A stretch of 64,000 nt of DNA from NCBI RefSeq assembly GCF_900166625.1, contig NZ_LT800499.1:1468630-1532629 (forward strand), read 5' to 3'. Source of the DNA: Halobacillus massiliensis (lineage in GTDB: Bacteria; Bacillota; Bacilli; Bacillales; Halobacillaceae). Of the stretch, positions 51,834 to 62,829 are shown piece by piece. The position numbers and the translations under genes are program-made. A model generated the notes under the pieces. The model did no database searches and was not told the DNA's origin. It saw nothing but the letters and a program-made list of their open reading frames with translations. Within the stretch, counting starts at the first letter, position 1. Every line of letters begins with the position of its first letter.

Positions 51834-53813
51834 ATGAACAATCAATTTGAACTCGTGTCAGAATATTCACCTCAAGGAGATCAGCCCCAGGCGATTAAGG
51901 AGCTGGTCGAAGGCATAAATAATGGCCGAAAGCATCAAACGCTGCTCGGTGCGACAGGAACGGGTAAAACGTTTACGATGTCGAATGTCATCCAGCAGGT
52001 GAATAAACCGACACTGATTATCGCCCATAATAAAACTTTAGCAGGGCAGCTTTACAGCGAATTCAAGGAATTCTTCCCAAACAATGCGGTTGAATATTTC
52101 GTAAGCTTTTATGATTATTATCAGCCGGAAGCATACGTTCCTCAAACCGATACCTTCATTGAAAAAGATTCGAACATAAACGATGAAATAGACAAATTAC
52201 GTCACTCGGCTACGACCTCACTATTTGAGCGGAATGACGTCATCATTGTAGCCAGTGTTTCTTGTATATATGGGCTGGGTTCACCAGAAGAATACCGAAG
52301 CCAAGTCGTTTCTATTCGTCCCGGTATGGAAAAAGAGCGGGATGAACTCCTACGTTCTTTAGTCGATATCCAGTATGCACGAAATGATATTGACTTTCAG
52401 CGCGGGACGTTCCGTGTGCGTGGAGATTCTGTAGAAATAATACCTGCTTCTAAAGAGGAACATGCGATTCGAGTAGAGTTTTTCGGTGATGAAATTGACC
52501 GTATTCGTGAAGTGGATGTATTAACAGGGGAAGTAGTAGGAGAACGGGAACACGTAGCGATATTTCCTGCTTCCCACTTCGTAACTCGTGAAAATAAACT
52601 AAAAAAAGCTATTCAGAATATTGATGCTGAAATGCAGGAACGTGTGAAAGAACTGAAAGACCAGAATAAGCTGCTTGAAGCACAGAGGATTGAACAAAGG
52701 ACGCGCTACGATCTGGAAATGATGGATGAAATGGGATTCTGTTCGGGGATTGAGAACTACTCCCGTCACTTAACATTCCGTGAAAAAGGAGCGACTCCTT
52801 ATACACTGCTGGATTTCTTTCCAGAGGACTCCTTAATTATAGTGGATGAATCTCACGTTACACTGCCGCAGATTCGTGGAATGTATAATGGGGACCAGGC
52901 TAGAAAACAGGTGCTGGTAGATCATGGTTTTCGCCTGCCGTCTGCACTTGATAACAGACCTTTGAGATTTGAAGAGTTTGAAAAGCATATTAATTTTATT
53001 ACTTATGTATCAGCGACTCCGGGTCCATATGAACTGGAGCATACACCGAAGATGACTGAACAGATTATTCGTCCTACCGGGCTGCTTGATCCAGAGATTG
53101 ATATTCGTCCGATCCATGGTCAGATAGACGACTTAATCGGTGAAATAAATCTGCGTAAGGATAGAAACGAGAGAGTACTCGTAACAACACTGACGAAAAA
53201 GATGTCAGAAGACTTAACCGATTATTTAAAAGAAATCGGATTGAAGGTCGCATATCTTCACTCAGAAATCGACACGTTTGAGCGAATTGAAATCATCCGT
53301 GATTTACGCTTAGGTAAATACGATGTCCTTGTAGGAATTAACCTGTTGAGAGAGGGAATTGATATTCCAGAGGTTTCACTTGTTACTATTCTTGATGCTG
53401 ATAAGGAAGGTTTTCTACGATCAGACCGTTCACTCATCCAAACGATTGGACGAGCAGCTAGAAACGAAAATGGGCGAGTGATTATGTATGCTGATAAGAT
53501 AACGAAATCGATGCAGTACGCTATTGATGAAACGTATCGACGTCGTGAGAAACAGATTGCCTATAACGAAAAACATGGCGTAACACCTAAAACAATCAAA
53601 AAGCAAATTCGAGATCTTATTTCCGTATCCTCAGTTGCTGAAGATGAAGAGAGCTATATTGCGGATAAGAAGCCGTCCAAGATGACGAAAAAAGAACGTA
53701 TGGAACTGGTAGATAATTTAGAAACTGAAATGAAGCAGGCAGCTAAAGATCTTGACTTTGAACGGGCAGCAGAGCTGCGTGATGTAATTTTGGAACTAAA
53801 AGCGGAAGGATGA
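51834..53813 (+). CDS. uvrB: Excinuclease ABC subunit B
   Basis: UvrB verifies DNA damage with UvrA and loads UvrC. ATG 51834 after CGGAGGAT gives 659 residues; the longer frame has no Shine-Dalgarno at its start. Walker A is GATGTGKTF (about 39-47), the beta-hairpin shows [18 protein letters not shown], motif II is VDESHVT, and motif VI is QTIGRAARN. The C-terminal UvrC-binding coiled coil (about 620-655, [13 protein letters not shown]) is present. It is followed by uvrA after seven bases. Confidence 0.97.
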   Translation: MNNQFELVSEYSPQGDQPQAIKELVEGINNGRKHQTLLGATGTGKTFTMSNVIQQVNKPTLIIAHNKTLAGQLYSEFKEFFPNNAVEYFVSFYDYYQPEAYVPQTDTFIEKDSNINDEIDKLRHSATTSLFERNDVIIVASVSCIYGLGSPEEYRSQVVSIRPGMEKERDELLRSLVDIQYARNDIDFQRGTFRVRGDSVEIIPASKEEHAIRVEFFGDEIDRIREVDVLTGEVVGEREHVAIFPASHFVTRENKLKKAIQNIDAEMQERVKELKDQNKLLEAQRIEQRTRYDLEMMDEMGFCSGIENYSRHLTFREKGATPYTLLDFFPEDSLIIVDESHVTLPQIRGMYNGDQARKQVLVDHGFRLPSALDNRPLRFEEFEKHINFITYVSATPGPYELEHTPKMTEQIIRPTGLLDPEIDIRPIHGQIDDLIGEINLRKDRNERVLVTTLTKKMSEDLTDYLKEIGLKVAYLHSEIDTFERIEIIRDLRLGKYDVLVGINLLREGIDIPEVSLVTILDADKEGFLRSDRSLIQTIGRAARNENGRVIMYADKITKSMQYAIDETYRRREKQIAYNEKHGVTPKTIKKQIRDLISVSSVAEDEESYIADKKPSKMTKKERMELVDNLETEMKQAAKDLDFERAAELRDVILELKAEG

Positions 53814-53820
53814 AAAGCTT

Positions 53821-56697
53821 ATGGTTAGTAAGAATATCAGCATAAGAGGAGCCAGGGCTCATAATCTGAAAAATATCAATATCGATATTCCTAAAAACAA
53901 ATTAGTAGTTATGACCGGGCTCTCAGGTTCAGGGAAGTCTTCCTTAGCCTTTGATACAATTTATGCAGAAGGTCAGAGACGCTATGTAGAATCACTTAGT
54001 GCATATGCCAGACAGTTTCTCGGCCAGATGGATAAGCCGGATGTCGATTCTATCGAAGGTTTATCTCCGGCTATTTCCATAGATCAGAAGACAACAAGTA
54101 AGAACCCGCGTTCTACAGTAGGGACTGTGACAGAAGTCTATGATTATTTGCGCCTGTTATATGCGAGGGTAGGAAGACCGACATGTCCAAATCACGGCAT
54201 AGAAATTTCCTCTCAGACGGTTCAGCAGATGGTAGATCAGCTGATGGAGCATCCGGAGAGAACAAAGATGCAAATTCTGGCTCCTGTAGTTTCCGGCAGA
54301 AAAGGTGAGCATGTCAAGGTGTTCGAACAACTGCAGAAGGAAGGATATATCCGCCTCAGAGTAGACGGTGAAATGCGGGAGATTTCCGAGGAAATAAAAC
54401 TGGAAAAGAATAAAAAGCATTCCATTGAAGTGGTGGTTGACCGAATTGTCATAAAAGAAGGAGTGGAGGGCCGGCTTTCTGATTCTATTGAAACAGCGTT
54501 AGGTCTTGGTGGAGGACACCTGATTGTCGATGTGATGGATGGGGAAGAACTTGTATTCAGCGAGCATCATGCCTGTCCAATCTGTGGTTTTTCTGTCAGT
54601 GAACTTGAGCCGCGCATGTTTTCCTTTAACAGTCCTTATGGAGCTTGCAGCCGTTGCGACGGACTGGGCACACAGCTTGAAGTGGATTTGGATCTCGTAA
54701 TTCCTGACTGGGATAAAACTTTAAATGAACATGCGATTGCCGCTTGGGAACCTACAAGCTCCCAATACTATCCCCAGCTTCTTCAAAGTGTTGCCAGACA
54801 CTATAAGATCGATATGAATAAGCCTGTTAAAAAGCTTCCGAAAGACAAAATGGACAAAATTTTATATGGAAGTGGAAATGAAAAAGTTCACTTTCGTTAT
54901 GAAAATGACTTTGGGAAAATACGGGAAAGCGAAATTTATTACGAAGGAGTCATCCCTAACATTTCCAGGCGCTATCGGGAGACAAGTTCTGATTTTATTC
55001 GTGAGCAGATGGAAAAATATATGGCGCAGAAGCCTTGCCCTAAATGTAAAGGGAATCGTCTGAATGACGAAGCGCTGGCTGTCCTCATCGGTGGTAAACA
55101 TATCGGAGAAACAACCGAGTATTCTGTAGTAGAGGCCAAACGGTTTTTTGAGGGGCTGGATCTGACTGAAAAAGAAGAAACAATTGCCCGGATGATTTTA
55201 AAAGAAATTTGCGAGCGTCTCAGCTTTCTGGCAAATGTAGGGCTGGATTATCTGACTCTTTCCCGTTCGGCAGGTACGCTCTCGGGAGGGGAAGCCCAGA
55301 GGATCCGGCTGGCAACCCAGATCGGCTCAGCATTAACAGGTGTTCTATACGTACTTGATGAGCCTTCAATCGGCCTTCACCAGCGTGATAATGACCGTTT
55401 AATTGACACACTTAAACGGATGAGGGATTTAGACAATACGCTGATCGTCGTAGAACACGATGAAGATACGATGCTGGCGGCCGACTATTTAATTGATATC
55501 GGGCCGGGAGCAGGTGCACACGGCGGTGAAATTGTTACACAGGGAACACCAAAGCAAGTTATGAGAAGCAGTCATTCCTTGACAGGCCAATACCTCTCGG
55601 GGAAAAAGTTTATTCCGCTTCCTGCTCAGCGCAGAAAGCCGGACGGACGGTATATTACGATTAAGGGTGCTGAAGAAAATAACCTGAAAAAAGTAAATGC
55701 AAAGATTCCGCTTGGTCTTCTTACAGCTGTTACAGGAGTATCAGGCTCTGGGAAGAGTACACTGATTAACGATATTTTATATAAATCCTTGTCCATGCGT
55801 CTGCATAGAGGCAAGCAAAAGCCAGGAAAACACAAACAGATTGATGGAATTGAACAGCTTGAAAAAGTCATTGATATTGATCAGTCTCCGATTGGACGAA
55901 CGCCTCGTTCAAATCCAGCAACCTATACAGGTGTTTTTGATGATATTCGGGATGTATTTGCGCAAACCAGCGAGGCAAAAATCCGGGGCTATAAAAAAGG
56001 CCGGTTTAGTTTTAATGTGAAAGGCGGCCGATGTGAGGCCTGCCGCGGGGATGGAATTATTAAAATTGAAATGCACTTTCTTCCGGATGTTTATGTTCCT
56101 TGCGAAGTTTGTAACGGGAAGAGATATAACCGGGAAACGCTCGAAGTGAAATACAAAGGAAAAAACATCTCTGATGTGCTTGGTATGACTATTGAGGAAG
56201 CACTTGAATTTTTCTCGAATATTCCTAAAATCAAGCGTAAGATTCAAACCGTTGCTGATGTAGGGCTGGACTATATTAAATTAGGACAGCCGGCCACCAC
56301 CCTTTCAGGAGGGGAAGCTCAGCGTGTGAAATTAGCGAGTGAACTGCACCGCCGATCAACAGGAAAATCTTTTTACATTCTCGATGAACCTACGACGGGT
56401 CTCCATGTCGATGATATTTCCCGTCTGCTGAAAGTTCTCCAGCGTCTCGTCGATAATGGCGATACCGTTCTAATCATTGAACACAGTCTTGATGTAATTA
56501 AGGAGGCTGATCATATTATTGATCTTGGCCCTGAAGGTGGAGAAAAAGGCGGACAGATTATTGCATCAGGTACTCCGGAAAAAGTAGCTAAGGACAGCAA
56601 ATCCTATACCGGTAAGTACTTAAAGCCAATTCTGGAAAGAGACAAAAAGCGTATGGAAGACAGGCTGAATACTAAAGAGAAAGTTTCCAGCAAGTAG
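53821..56697 (+). CDS. uvrA: Excinuclease ABC subunit A
   Basis: The 958-residue protein has two ABC modules. The first Walker A is [14 protein letters not shown] (about 31-44) with signature [12 protein letters not shown]; the second is [13 protein letters not shown] with [12 protein letters not shown]. Zinc modules with CPICG...CSRC, CPKCKG and CEACRGDG...CEVCNG are intact. Damage recognition in nucleotide excision repair, with uvrB from the same LexA-controlled transcript. No terminator was seen after it. Confidence 0.97.
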   Translation: MVSKNISIRGARAHNLKNINIDIPKNKLVVMTGLSGSGKSSLAFDTIYAEGQRRYVESLSAYARQFLGQMDKPDVDSIEGLSPAISIDQKTTSKNPRSTVGTVTEVYDYLRLLYARVGRPTCPNHGIEISSQTVQQMVDQLMEHPERTKMQILAPVVSGRKGEHVKVFEQLQKEGYIRLRVDGEMREISEEIKLEKNKKHSIEVVVDRIVIKEGVEGRLSDSIETALGLGGGHLIVDVMDGEELVFSEHHACPICGFSVSELEPRMFSFNSPYGACSRCDGLGTQLEVDLDLVIPDWDKTLNEHAIAAWEPTSSQYYPQLLQSVARHYKIDMNKPVKKLPKDKMDKILYGSGNEKVHFRYENDFGKIRESEIYYEGVIPNISRRYRETSSDFIREQMEKYMAQKPCPKCKGNRLNDEALAVLIGGKHIGETTEYSVVEAKRFFEGLDLTEKEETIARMILKEICERLSFLANVGLDYLTLSRSAGTLSGGEAQRIRLATQIGSALTGVLYVLDEPSIGLHQRDNDRLIDTLKRMRDLDNTLIVVEHDEDTMLAADYLIDIGPGAGAHGGEIVTQGTPKQVMRSSHSLTGQYLSGKKFIPLPAQRRKPDGRYITIKGAEENNLKKVNAKIPLGLLTAVTGVSGSGKSTLINDILYKSLSMRLHRGKQKPGKHKQIDGIEQLEKVIDIDQSPIGRTPRSNPATYTGVFDDIRDVFAQTSEAKIRGYKKGRFSFNVKGGRCEACRGDGIIKIEMHFLPDVYVPCEVCNGKRYNRETLEVKYKGKNISDVLGMTIEEALEFFSNIPKIKRKIQTVADVGLDYIKLGQPATTLSGGEAQRVKLASELHRRSTGKSFYILDEPTTGLHVDDISRLLKVLQRLVDNGDTVLIIEHSLDVIKEADHIIDLGPEGGEKGGQIIASGTPEKVAKDSKSYTGKYLKPILERDKKRMEDRLNTKEKVSSK

Positions 56698-56766
56698 ATA
56701 CTTTGACGACTTAGGAAGAATTAAGTATCGTTAAAGGTGAGATGCTTAGCGGGAGGAATGCAGGAA

Positions 56767-57141
56767 ATGAAACCAATTGAACAGGATAAAGTGCAGGCTG
56801 TAATTGATCAGTTTGCCAATAAAGATGTATATATTCATTTAGAAACGACTAATGGAGCTTACGCCAGTCATTTTGATGAGAATGCATACAATGTCGGTGC
56901 ATTTATTCGTAATGCACATGTAAACTATCAGCATGGAAAGCTGGTTAGCACCGGCGGTTCTTTTCGTGTCGGTCTTAAGCTCGAACTCGGATGGGTGTAC
57001 GCTGAAGGAGTCAGCGACTACGAAGTCGATGAACAGGGCCGGCTGCTGATGGCTGGACACGATCGGGAAGGACGTCTAATGGTCGCTCTTGAAATCAGCG
57101 AAAAACCATTTACACATGAGGCTGACACTGATGAACAATAA
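56767..57141 (+). CDS. yojF: YojF-family (DUF1806) protein
   Basis: ATG 56767, ten bases after GGGAGG, gives 124 residues; an ATG nine bases earlier is too close to the Shine-Dalgarno. The sequence (DVYIHLETTNGAYASH, NAHVNYQHGKLVS, YRVGLKLELGWVYAEG-like segment) matches the small beta-barrel DUF1806 family. It overlaps bshB2 by 11 bases, as yojF and yojG (bshB2) do in B. subtilis; a helper role in bacillithiol metabolism is an inference from that pairing. Confidence 0.8.
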   Translation: MKPIEQDKVQAVIDQFANKDVYIHLETTNGAYASHFDENAYNVGAFIRNAHVNYQHGKLVSTGGSFRVGLKLELGWVYAEGVSDYEVDEQGRLLMAGHDREGRLMVALEISEKPFTHEADTDEQ

Positions 57142-57793
57142 ACACGCGTTAGTGATCTTCCCGCATCCGGATGATGAATCCTTTGGAGCATCCGGCATTA
57201 TAAGTAAATTCCGTTCCGAAGGTGTACCGGTTACCTATTTATGCGGAACACTTGGGGAAATGGGACGCAATATGGGGAATCCCGTTTTTGCTAATAGAGA
57301 AACACTTTCAACATTTCGAAAAAGAGAGCTGGAAGAAGCAGCACGACAGCTTGATATAAATGTGGAACTGCTTGGCTATCGGGACAAAACATTAGAATTT
57401 GAACCGATTGAAAGCCTTGCTGCTGATTTGAAGAAGAGAATTCAATCTCATCGTGCTTCAGTTGTAATCACTCATTATCCGGGTTATGCGGTCCACCCAG
57501 ATCATGATGCTTTGGCTGCTGCAGTAATAAAAGCTGTAGAACAGATAGATCCAGGGGAGCGTCCGGAAGTATGGATGCATGCGATCAGTAATGGCCATGA
57601 AGAGAAACTCGGTGAGCCGGACCTTATCTTTGATATTGCCCCCTACTGGGATAAAAAAGAAGCAGCGATTCGAGCACATCTTTCCCAGGCGGATGGAATG
57701 ATGCAGCTGATTGAAAATCACGACCAGCGAAATGAACAGCTTCAGAGACTCAAACGAGAGAGTTTTTACCGCTGGACTCTTTCTACAACATGA
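57131..57793 (+). CDS. bshB2: Bacillithiol N-acetylglucosaminyl-malate deacetylase BshB2
   Basis: BshB2 removes the acetyl group from GlcNAc-malate on the way to bacillithiol, the main low-molecular-weight thiol of bacilli. ATG 57131 gives 220 residues with the LmbE/PIG-L zinc motif FPHPDDESFG (His, Asp, Asp; about residues 9-18) and the later histidine in YAVHPDHDAL. TLGEMGRNMGNP and LGYRDKTLEF are family landmarks. Translation is coupled to yojF. Confidence 0.92.
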   Translation: MNNKHALVIFPHPDDESFGASGIISKFRSEGVPVTYLCGTLGEMGRNMGNPVFANRETLSTFRKRELEEAARQLDINVELLGYRDKTLEFEPIESLAADLKKRIQSHRASVVITHYPGYAVHPDHDALAAAVIKAVEQIDPGERPEVWMHAISNGHEEKLGEPDLIFDIAPYWDKKEAAIRAHLSQADGMMQLIENHDQRNEQLQRLKRESFYRWTLSTT

Positions 57794-57797
57794 TGAT

Positions 57798-57839
57798 AAG
57801 ACACCTTGCAGAGTCACTTCTTCAAGGTGTCTTTTTTTA
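57798..57839 (+). terminator. Terminator of yojF-bshB2
   Basis: AAGACACCTTG (57798-57808) pairs with CAAGGTGTCTT (57823-57833) followed by seven T. Confidence 0.85.
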
Positions 57840-57896
57840 TCTTGTTTGTTCTGTCTTAAGGTAGGGAAAAGAATTAGTTGAAGGAGAGATGCATTT

Positions 57897-58922
57897 ATGA
57901 ATGAGGAACGTATGAAAATACTTAAAATGATCGAAGAAGGTACAATTACGGCTGAAGAGGGAGCAGAGCTTTTAAAAGCAGTAGAAACTACAAAAGAAAT
58001 GAATAAAACTTCCTCAAATAAAAAGTACGGGTTTAAGGATTTCATTGATGAAGCGGTTGAAAAGATAAAGAATGTGGATTTCGATTTGTCATTTGGTGAA
58101 GCGGTCGAATTTCATCATGAATTAAAAGCTGATCCAGTGGATTTTCACGACCTGGATATATCGATTGCTAATGGTTCTCTTCACCTTGAACCATGGGATA
58201 AAGACTTTGCCAAGGCTGATTGCCGGGTAAAGGTCTACCAGACTTCAGATGAAACAGAAGCAAAAGAACAGTTTCTGGCGGATTCAGAATTAGATATAAC
58301 ATCAGGAATTCTTCGCCTTTCAAATCCTTCAAAAAAGATTAAAATCTTTGTTAAACTTTACCTTCCGAAAAAGCGCTACGACTTTATCAAATTAAAGCTT
58401 TCAAATGGTGCTATTACATCCAATCATTTAGAAGCTGCTCATTTTCAGTTAAAGACCTCCAATGGTTCTCTCCGTTTGAAAGATGCTCAGGGAGAAACTT
58501 GTAAGCTGGAAACTGGAAATGGCTCTATTACCGTTGCAGAAAGTGCTTTTGATCATTGTGAAGCTGATACTATTAATGGTTCAGTTAAACTGGACGGACA
58601 GTTTGGAAAGTCTGATGTATCGGCGATAGCAGGCGGTATTACTGTCTATAATTATGGAGATCGGGCCCATACGGGTTTTTTCAAAACAACGACCGGTCAA
58701 ATTTCTGTTCTTCTGCCGGAGAACAAAAGGATTGACGGCACGTTAAAGTCCAGTATAGGCAGCTTAACGTGTGAATTAGAAAACTATAAAATCCTGAAAA
58801 ATAAAAAAGAGGTAATGAGCAAGGAACTTGTATTTGAAGCACGCGAAGAGTTAGAAAAGATTTATCATATAGAAGCAGAAACAAAGACAGGCTCTGTAAC
58901 GATCAAAGATCCTGTGATATAA
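57897..58922 (+). CDS. yvlB: DUF4097 cell-envelope stress protein YvlB
   Basis: The 341-residue protein has an N-terminal SHOCT-like helical motif (MKILKMIEEGTITAEEGAELLKAVE, about 6-30) and a long beta-helix of DUF4097 repeats (about 80-340) in which NG(S/A) steps recur (SIANGSLHL, KLSNGAITS, KTSNGSLRL, ETGNGSITV, DTINGSVKL). B. subtilis yvlB responds to envelope stress. It precedes yvlD, forming the operon without yvlA and yvlC. Confidence 0.85.
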   Translation: MNEERMKILKMIEEGTITAEEGAELLKAVETTKEMNKTSSNKKYGFKDFIDEAVEKIKNVDFDLSFGEAVEFHHELKADPVDFHDLDISIANGSLHLEPWDKDFAKADCRVKVYQTSDETEAKEQFLADSELDITSGILRLSNPSKKIKIFVKLYLPKKRYDFIKLKLSNGAITSNHLEAAHFQLKTSNGSLRLKDAQGETCKLETGNGSITVAESAFDHCEADTINGSVKLDGQFGKSDVSAIAGGITVYNYGDRAHTGFFKTTTGQISVLLPENKRIDGTLKSSIGSLTCELENYKILKNKKEVMSKELVFEAREELEKIYHIEAETKTGSVTIKDPVI

Positions 58923-58939
58923 AGCAGGGAGGATAGTTT

Positions 58940-59284
58940 ATGAAAAATTGGCTTCTTCACATTCTAGTTAATGCTATTGCTATATTTATTGTTGGGTTTG
59001 CGTTTCAATCAGTAGAAATTGATGGTTTTATGGCAGCCGTTCTCGCTGCATTAATTCTTTCGATCTTAAATACGATTGTAAGGCCGATTCTTGTCTTATT
59101 AACCCTTCCCATTACAATCGTAACACTTGGTTTATTTTTACTTGTAGTGAACGCCATTACATTAGCGATAACGGACGGACTGCTCGGTGACATGTTTGAA
59201 ATTGCCGGTTTTGGCATGACGATCATTGCCGCTCTTGTCATTTCCTTGATTAATCTCATCCTAAATAGTGTAATCAAAGAATAA
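58940..59284 (+). CDS. yvlD: Phage-holin-4 superfamily membrane protein YvlD
   Basis: The 114-residue protein has four membrane segments with the family sequence LAALILSILNTIVRPILVLLTLPITIVTLGLFLLVVNAI. Despite the family name it is not a phage gene; B. subtilis yvlD lies in the same operon upstream of hprK. GGGAGGA lies ten bases before the ATG. Confidence 0.88.
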   Translation: MKNWLLHILVNAIAIFIVGFAFQSVEIDGFMAAVLAALILSILNTIVRPILVLLTLPITIVTLGLFLLVVNAITLAITDGLLGDMFEIAGFGMTIIAALVISLINLILNSVIKE

Positions 59285-59290
59285 TGGGGA

Positions 59291-59322
59291 AAACTGCCGG
59301 CATTCAGCCGGCAGTAATTTTG
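59291..59322 (+). terminator. Terminator of yvlB-yvlD
   Basis: ACTGCCGGC and GCCGGCAGT arms around a five-base loop, followed by AATTTTG. Confidence 0.78.
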
Positions 59323-59353
59323 TTTGTAAACAAGAGAAAGCCCCTATCTAGGG

Positions 59354-59500
59354 AACCACTCGCTTTCCGTAGACGAACGTTGAGCTTCATCAGATTAAAA
59401 CCTTCCAGGATCTCCCCCTGTTCTTCTCTCCCATAGGAGCCTCGCCGTTTCCCCTGGCACTTTATGTTTTTTAGAGTAACGGAACATTGAGTAAAGGAAG
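59354..59500 (-). repeat. Degenerate, inverted copy of the Bacillaceae palindromic repeat
   Basis: Read on the minus strand, this stretch follows the two copies downstream: GGCGAGGCTCCTATGGGAGAG, GGAGATCC, GAAAGCGAGTGG and GTTCCC ends. It has many substitutions and a changed centre. It ends in AGAGTAACGGAAC like the flank of copy 1. Confidence 0.65.
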
Positions 59501-59534
59501 ATCATTTCTTTTAGAGCGCTTACTGAAACTACAG

Positions 59535-59700
59535 CGTTCCGTTTATACCACCAATAGTAAAAGAGGCTGGGAAATGACGAGACTCCTGCAGGGAGATAGA
59601 GCCAGGATGAGATCCGCGAGTGCAACGAGCTAGCTCATCGGCTCCCCGCGGAAAGCGAGTCATTTCCCAGCCGCTTTTCTCTTATTCCAGTAAACGGAAC
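59535..59700 (+). repeat. Bacillaceae palindromic repeat, copy 1
   Basis: The ends GGCTGGGAAATGAC (59565-59578) and GTCATTTCCCAGCC (59659-59672) are perfectly inverted, and the flanks GTTCCGTTTATA / CAGTAAACGGAAC extend the palindrome. The core has GAGACTCCTGCAGGGAGA, GTGAGATCCGCGAG-like and GCTCCCCGCGGAAAGCGAG, a sequence type scattered in many Bacillus-related genomes. Confidence 0.82.
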
Positions 59701-59854
59701 CGTCTTTCCACTTCCTAAAAAAGGGAGATGGCGAGACTCCTGCAGGGAGATAGAGCCGTGGTGAGATCCGCGAGTGTAACGAGCTAGCTCACCGGCTCCC
59801 CGCTAAAAAGCGAGCTATTTCCCAGCCGCGTTTCTCTTTATACAGTAAATGGAA
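59701..59854 (+). repeat. Bacillaceae palindromic repeat, copy 2
   Basis: The core at 59723-59827 repeats copy 1 almost base for base (GCGAGACTCCTGCAGGGAGA, GAGATCCGCGAGTGTAACGAG, then AGCTCACCGGCTCCCCGC), with TTTCTCTTTATACAGTAAATGGAAC behind it as in copy 1. Its left outer end is altered. The following bases to 60040 hold no gene; an imperfect hairpin with a T run is at 59989-60020. Confidence 0.8.
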
Positions 59855-60040
59855 CAGACTTTTCTCTAGCTAAAGTAAACGCCTTTTACCTTCTCAAGCC
59901 TCTTACATACACGGAATGATTTCTCTCCCCCAAAAACCCTGAAAGCAAGACACGTAACTCGAGTAACAGAACCCTTTCTCAATAACCTGACTGCCGGCAT
60001 CAAGCGGGCTGTATTTTTTTATCCAGGCGATTCGTAAAAA

Positions 60041-60051
60041 TATGCTACAAT
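60041..60051 (+). promoter_or_regulatory. Extended -10 promoter of the hprK operon
   Basis: TATGCTACAAT is an extended -10 (TG-n-TACAAT) 40 bases before the hprK start; no good -35 was found. Confidence 0.45.
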
Positions 60052-60090
60052 AAGGGACAGTGAGTGATGATTTTGAAGGAGGAAACACCA

Positions 60091-61023
60091 ATGAGTAAAG
60101 TCCGTACAGAAGATTTGCTGGAGCGATTTGATCTTGAGCTGTTAGCGGGAGAAGACGGTATCCACCGTGAAATACATATGAGCGATATTTCCCGTCCTGG
60201 AGTTGAGATCACCGGGTATTTTAAATTTTATCCTAAGGATCGCCTTCAGTTGTTAGGAAAGACGGAGCTGTCTTATTTTAATGAACTGACACATGAGCAG
60301 AGAAAGCATAGAGCAGAACAGCTATGTACTGATATAACACCAGGGATTGTTATCACCCGGGGGATGGACATTCCAGAAGAGCTGGTGACAGCTGCGAATG
60401 AAGGAGCGGTCCCTCTCATGAGGTCGCCTTATAAGACGACTCGTGTCATCAGCCGGCTGACGAACTACCTCGAATCTAAGTTTGCCCCTTTTACCGCGAT
60501 TCATGGTGTATTAGTCGATATATACGGGATCGGTGTCCTAATCACTGGACAGAGCGGGGTAGGGAAAAGCGAAACAGCACTTGAGCTTGTTAAGAGAGGT
60601 CACCGCTTAGTGGCTGATGACAGCGTAGAAATTCGCCAGGAGGATTATGACACATTGATTGGTAATAGTCCTCCTTTAATTGAACATCTTCTTGAAATCC
60701 GCGGGCTTGGCATTATTAATGTAATGACATTGTTCGGGGCGGGAGCCGTTCGAAGTTATAAACGGATTACGCTAGTAATTAACCTTGAAATTTGGGATAA
60801 AACCAAACAGTATGATCGTCTTGGACTAGAAGAGGAAACGATGAAAATTATGGACGTTCAAATTCCGAAAGCGACCATTCCTGTCCGACCTGGCCGTAAC
60901 TTAGCCGTAATTATTGAAGTAGCAGCCATGAACTTCCGCTTGAAGCGTATGGGAGTAAACGCGGCTGAAGAGTTTTCTGAGCGTTTAACGAAAGTGATTG
61001 ACGAGGATAATAGTGAACAATAA
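60091..61023 (+). CDS. hprK: HPr kinase/phosphorylase
   Basis: HprK phosphorylates Ser46 of HPr and so directs CcpA-mediated catabolite repression. ATG 60091 after AAGGAGG gives 310 residues. The N-terminal domain is about 1-130; the kinase core has Walker [10 protein letters not shown] (about 153-161), the VADDSVEIR strand and the family signature [20 protein letters not shown]. It heads an operon hprK-lgt-yvoD-ppaX-yvoF with short gaps. Confidence 0.97.
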   Translation: MSKVRTEDLLERFDLELLAGEDGIHREIHMSDISRPGVEITGYFKFYPKDRLQLLGKTELSYFNELTHEQRKHRAEQLCTDITPGIVITRGMDIPEELVTAANEGAVPLMRSPYKTTRVISRLTNYLESKFAPFTAIHGVLVDIYGIGVLITGQSGVGKSETALELVKRGHRLVADDSVEIRQEDYDTLIGNSPPLIEHLLEIRGLGIINVMTLFGAGAVRSYKRITLVINLEIWDKTKQYDRLGLEEETMKIMDVQIPKATIPVRPGRNLAVIIEVAAMNFRLKRMGVNAAEEFSERLTKVIDEDNSEQ

Positions 61024-61037
61024 AGGAGCGAAAGGTT

Positions 61038-61871
61038 TTGTCTTGTACACCAGAACAGCTTGACCGAGTGCTAATTCAGTTTGGCCCTTTATCCATTTAT
61101 TGGTATGGGGTAATTATTGCAACAGGAGCCTTTTTAGGTCTTTTGATTGCAACAAGAGAATCTGAACGGCTCGGTTTAAAAAAAGATTATCTTGTTGATA
61201 TTGTCGTTTATGCGATTCCAATTGCGATTTTATGTGCTCGTATATACTATGTTATTTTTGAATGGGATCGATATGTAGGTGAACCCTGGTGGAAGATTTT
61301 TGCTGTGTGGGAGGGCGGAATCGCCATCCATGGAGCCTTAATTGGTTCGTTTGTAACTGCATATGTGTACACGAAGCTAAAAGGTTTATCTTTCTGGATG
61401 ATTGCGGATATTGCTGCACCTAGTATTATTTTGGGTCAGGCGATCGGCCGCTGGGGTAATTTTATGAATCAGGAAGCCCATGGCGGACCTGTCTCTGAAA
61501 CCTTTTATAATAATTACATGCAGTATCTCCCTAATTTTATTAATCAGCAGATGTGTATTGATGGTACAATTTATCATCCGACATTTCTTTATGAATCTCT
61601 CTGGAGTATGCTTGGATTTATATTACTGTTGGTGCTTCGCTATAAGGTCAATCCTCGTCGCGGGGAGATATTCCTTAGCTACTTAATTTGGTATTCTGTG
61701 GGAAGATTTTTTGTAGAAGGGCTTCGCACGGACAGTCTTTATTTATTTGGGGACATCAGAACTGCTCAGTTCATTTCCATCCTGCTTATAGCAGGGGCGG
61801 TTATTGCGATGATTTACCGTAGGAAAGCCGGGCTTGCAAATAAAAGATATAACGGGAAGAAAGTAAAATAG
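61038..61871 (+). CDS. lgt: Prolipoprotein diacylglyceryl transferase
   Basis: Lgt attaches diacylglycerol to the lipobox cysteine of prolipoproteins. The start is TTG 61038, eight bases after AGGAG. The 277-residue protein has seven membrane segments with [15 protein letters not shown], the conserved [11 protein letters not shown] (catalytic His region) and the signature [19 protein letters not shown], followed by [10 protein letters not shown]-like [10 protein letters not shown]. Its likely clients in this window include CccB and the ABC binding protein. Confidence 0.96.
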   Translation: MSCTPEQLDRVLIQFGPLSIYWYGVIIATGAFLGLLIATRESERLGLKKDYLVDIVVYAIPIAILCARIYYVIFEWDRYVGEPWWKIFAVWEGGIAIHGALIGSFVTAYVYTKLKGLSFWMIADIAAPSIILGQAIGRWGNFMNQEAHGGPVSETFYNNYMQYLPNFINQQMCIDGTIYHPTFLYESLWSMLGFILLLVLRYKVNPRRGEIFLSYLIWYSVGRFFVEGLRTDSLYLFGDIRTAQFISILLIAGAVIAMIYRRKAGLANKRYNGKKVK

Positions 61872-61884
61872 GGAGAGACGTTCT

Positions 61885-62829
61885 ATGAGTTCTATACTGA
61901 AAGAAGGATCTAAAAAAGGCCTTCAGCTTACTTGGGCATTAGGAAAGATTATCTTTCCGGTCACTTTAATTGTTACGATCCTTCAATTTACCCCTATTTT
62001 ACCATGGGTGATTAATCAGCTGTCTCCCCTGATGAGTATCCTCGGGCTCTCTGGAGACGCAGCAGTGCCGCTCGTGCTTGGGAACTTTCTCAATCTGTAC
62101 GCGGGGATCGCGGCGATTATATCCTTTGATTTTACAGTGAAAGAAGTGTTTATTCTAGCTGTTATGCTGTCTTTTTCACATAACCTGATCATAGAGTCGG
62201 CAGTGGCAAAAAAAGTCGGAATCAGCTGGTGGCTGGTGGTAGGTATTCGTTTAATACTTGCTGTTGGTTCAGCTATACTGATTAATTTGACTTGGAATGG
62301 CGGGCAGGAACAGGCAAAATATGGCCTGGCGCCTGACCGCCAGACTATGCCGGAGGGCTGGGGAGAAATAATTTTACAAGGACTGCAGACAGCTTTTATG
62401 GGAATCGTCCAGCTTGCACTAATTGTCCTTCCTCTAATGATTGTTATGCAGTATTTAAGAGAGAAGGGCTGGCTTGATCGTATGTCCGATTGGCTCGCTC
62501 CGACAACTAAGTTTCTCGGCATGGAACGCAATACGTCAATGACACTTGCAGCCGGGCTGACGATTGGTCTTGCCTATGGGGCAGGTCTTATGATTCAGGC
62601 GGTAGAAGAAGATGGAGTATCCAAAAAAGACATGTTTCTCGCTATGATCTTTCTTGTTTCCTGTCACGCCGTGGTTGAAGATACCCTGATCTTCATTCCA
62701 TTAGGTATTCCTGTCTGGCCTCTGCTGCTCATTCGTTTAACCACCGCAGTAGTCTTAACAGCAGGAATAGGGTTTGTCTGGAATAAGTTAGAACGAGAAA
62801 GGCGGAGGGATTTAAGCCATGAGTATTAA
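61885..62829 (+). CDS. yvoD: Nucleoside-recognition (Gate) domain membrane protein YvoD
   Basis: The 314-residue protein has about eight membrane segments and two Gate/nucleoside-recognition repeats (LSPLMSILGLSGDAAVPLVLGNFLNLYAG, then LAPTTKFLGMERNTSMTLAAGLTIGLAYGAG), like spore-maturation and FeoB-type gate modules. The transported substrate is unknown. It overlaps ppaX by 11 bases. Position between lgt and ppaX matches B. subtilis yvoD. Confidence 0.85.
   Translation: MSSILKEGSKKGLQLTWALGKIIFPVTLIVTILQFTPILPWVINQLSPLMSILGLSGDAAVPLVLGNFLNLYAGIAAIISFDFTVKEVFILAVMLSFSHNLIIESAVAKKVGISWWLVVGIRLILAVGSAILINLTWNGGQEQAKYGLAPDRQTMPEGWGEIILQGLQTAFMGIVQLALIVLPLMIVMQYLREKGWLDRMSDWLAPTTKFLGMERNTSMTLAAGLTIGLAYGAGLMIQAVEEDGVSKKDMFLAMIFLVSCHAVVEDTLIFIPLGIPVWPLLLIRLTTAVVLTAGIGFVWNKLERERRRDLSHEY

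Noticed and set aside
58940-59284. YvlD as a prophage holin
   Set aside because: The superfamily name is misleading; synteny with yvlB and hprK shows a chromosomal envelope gene, and no phage genes are near.
59335-59860. CRISPR-like array
   Set aside because: Repeat units are 100-165 bases and palindromic, one is inverted, spacers are absent and there are no cas genes.
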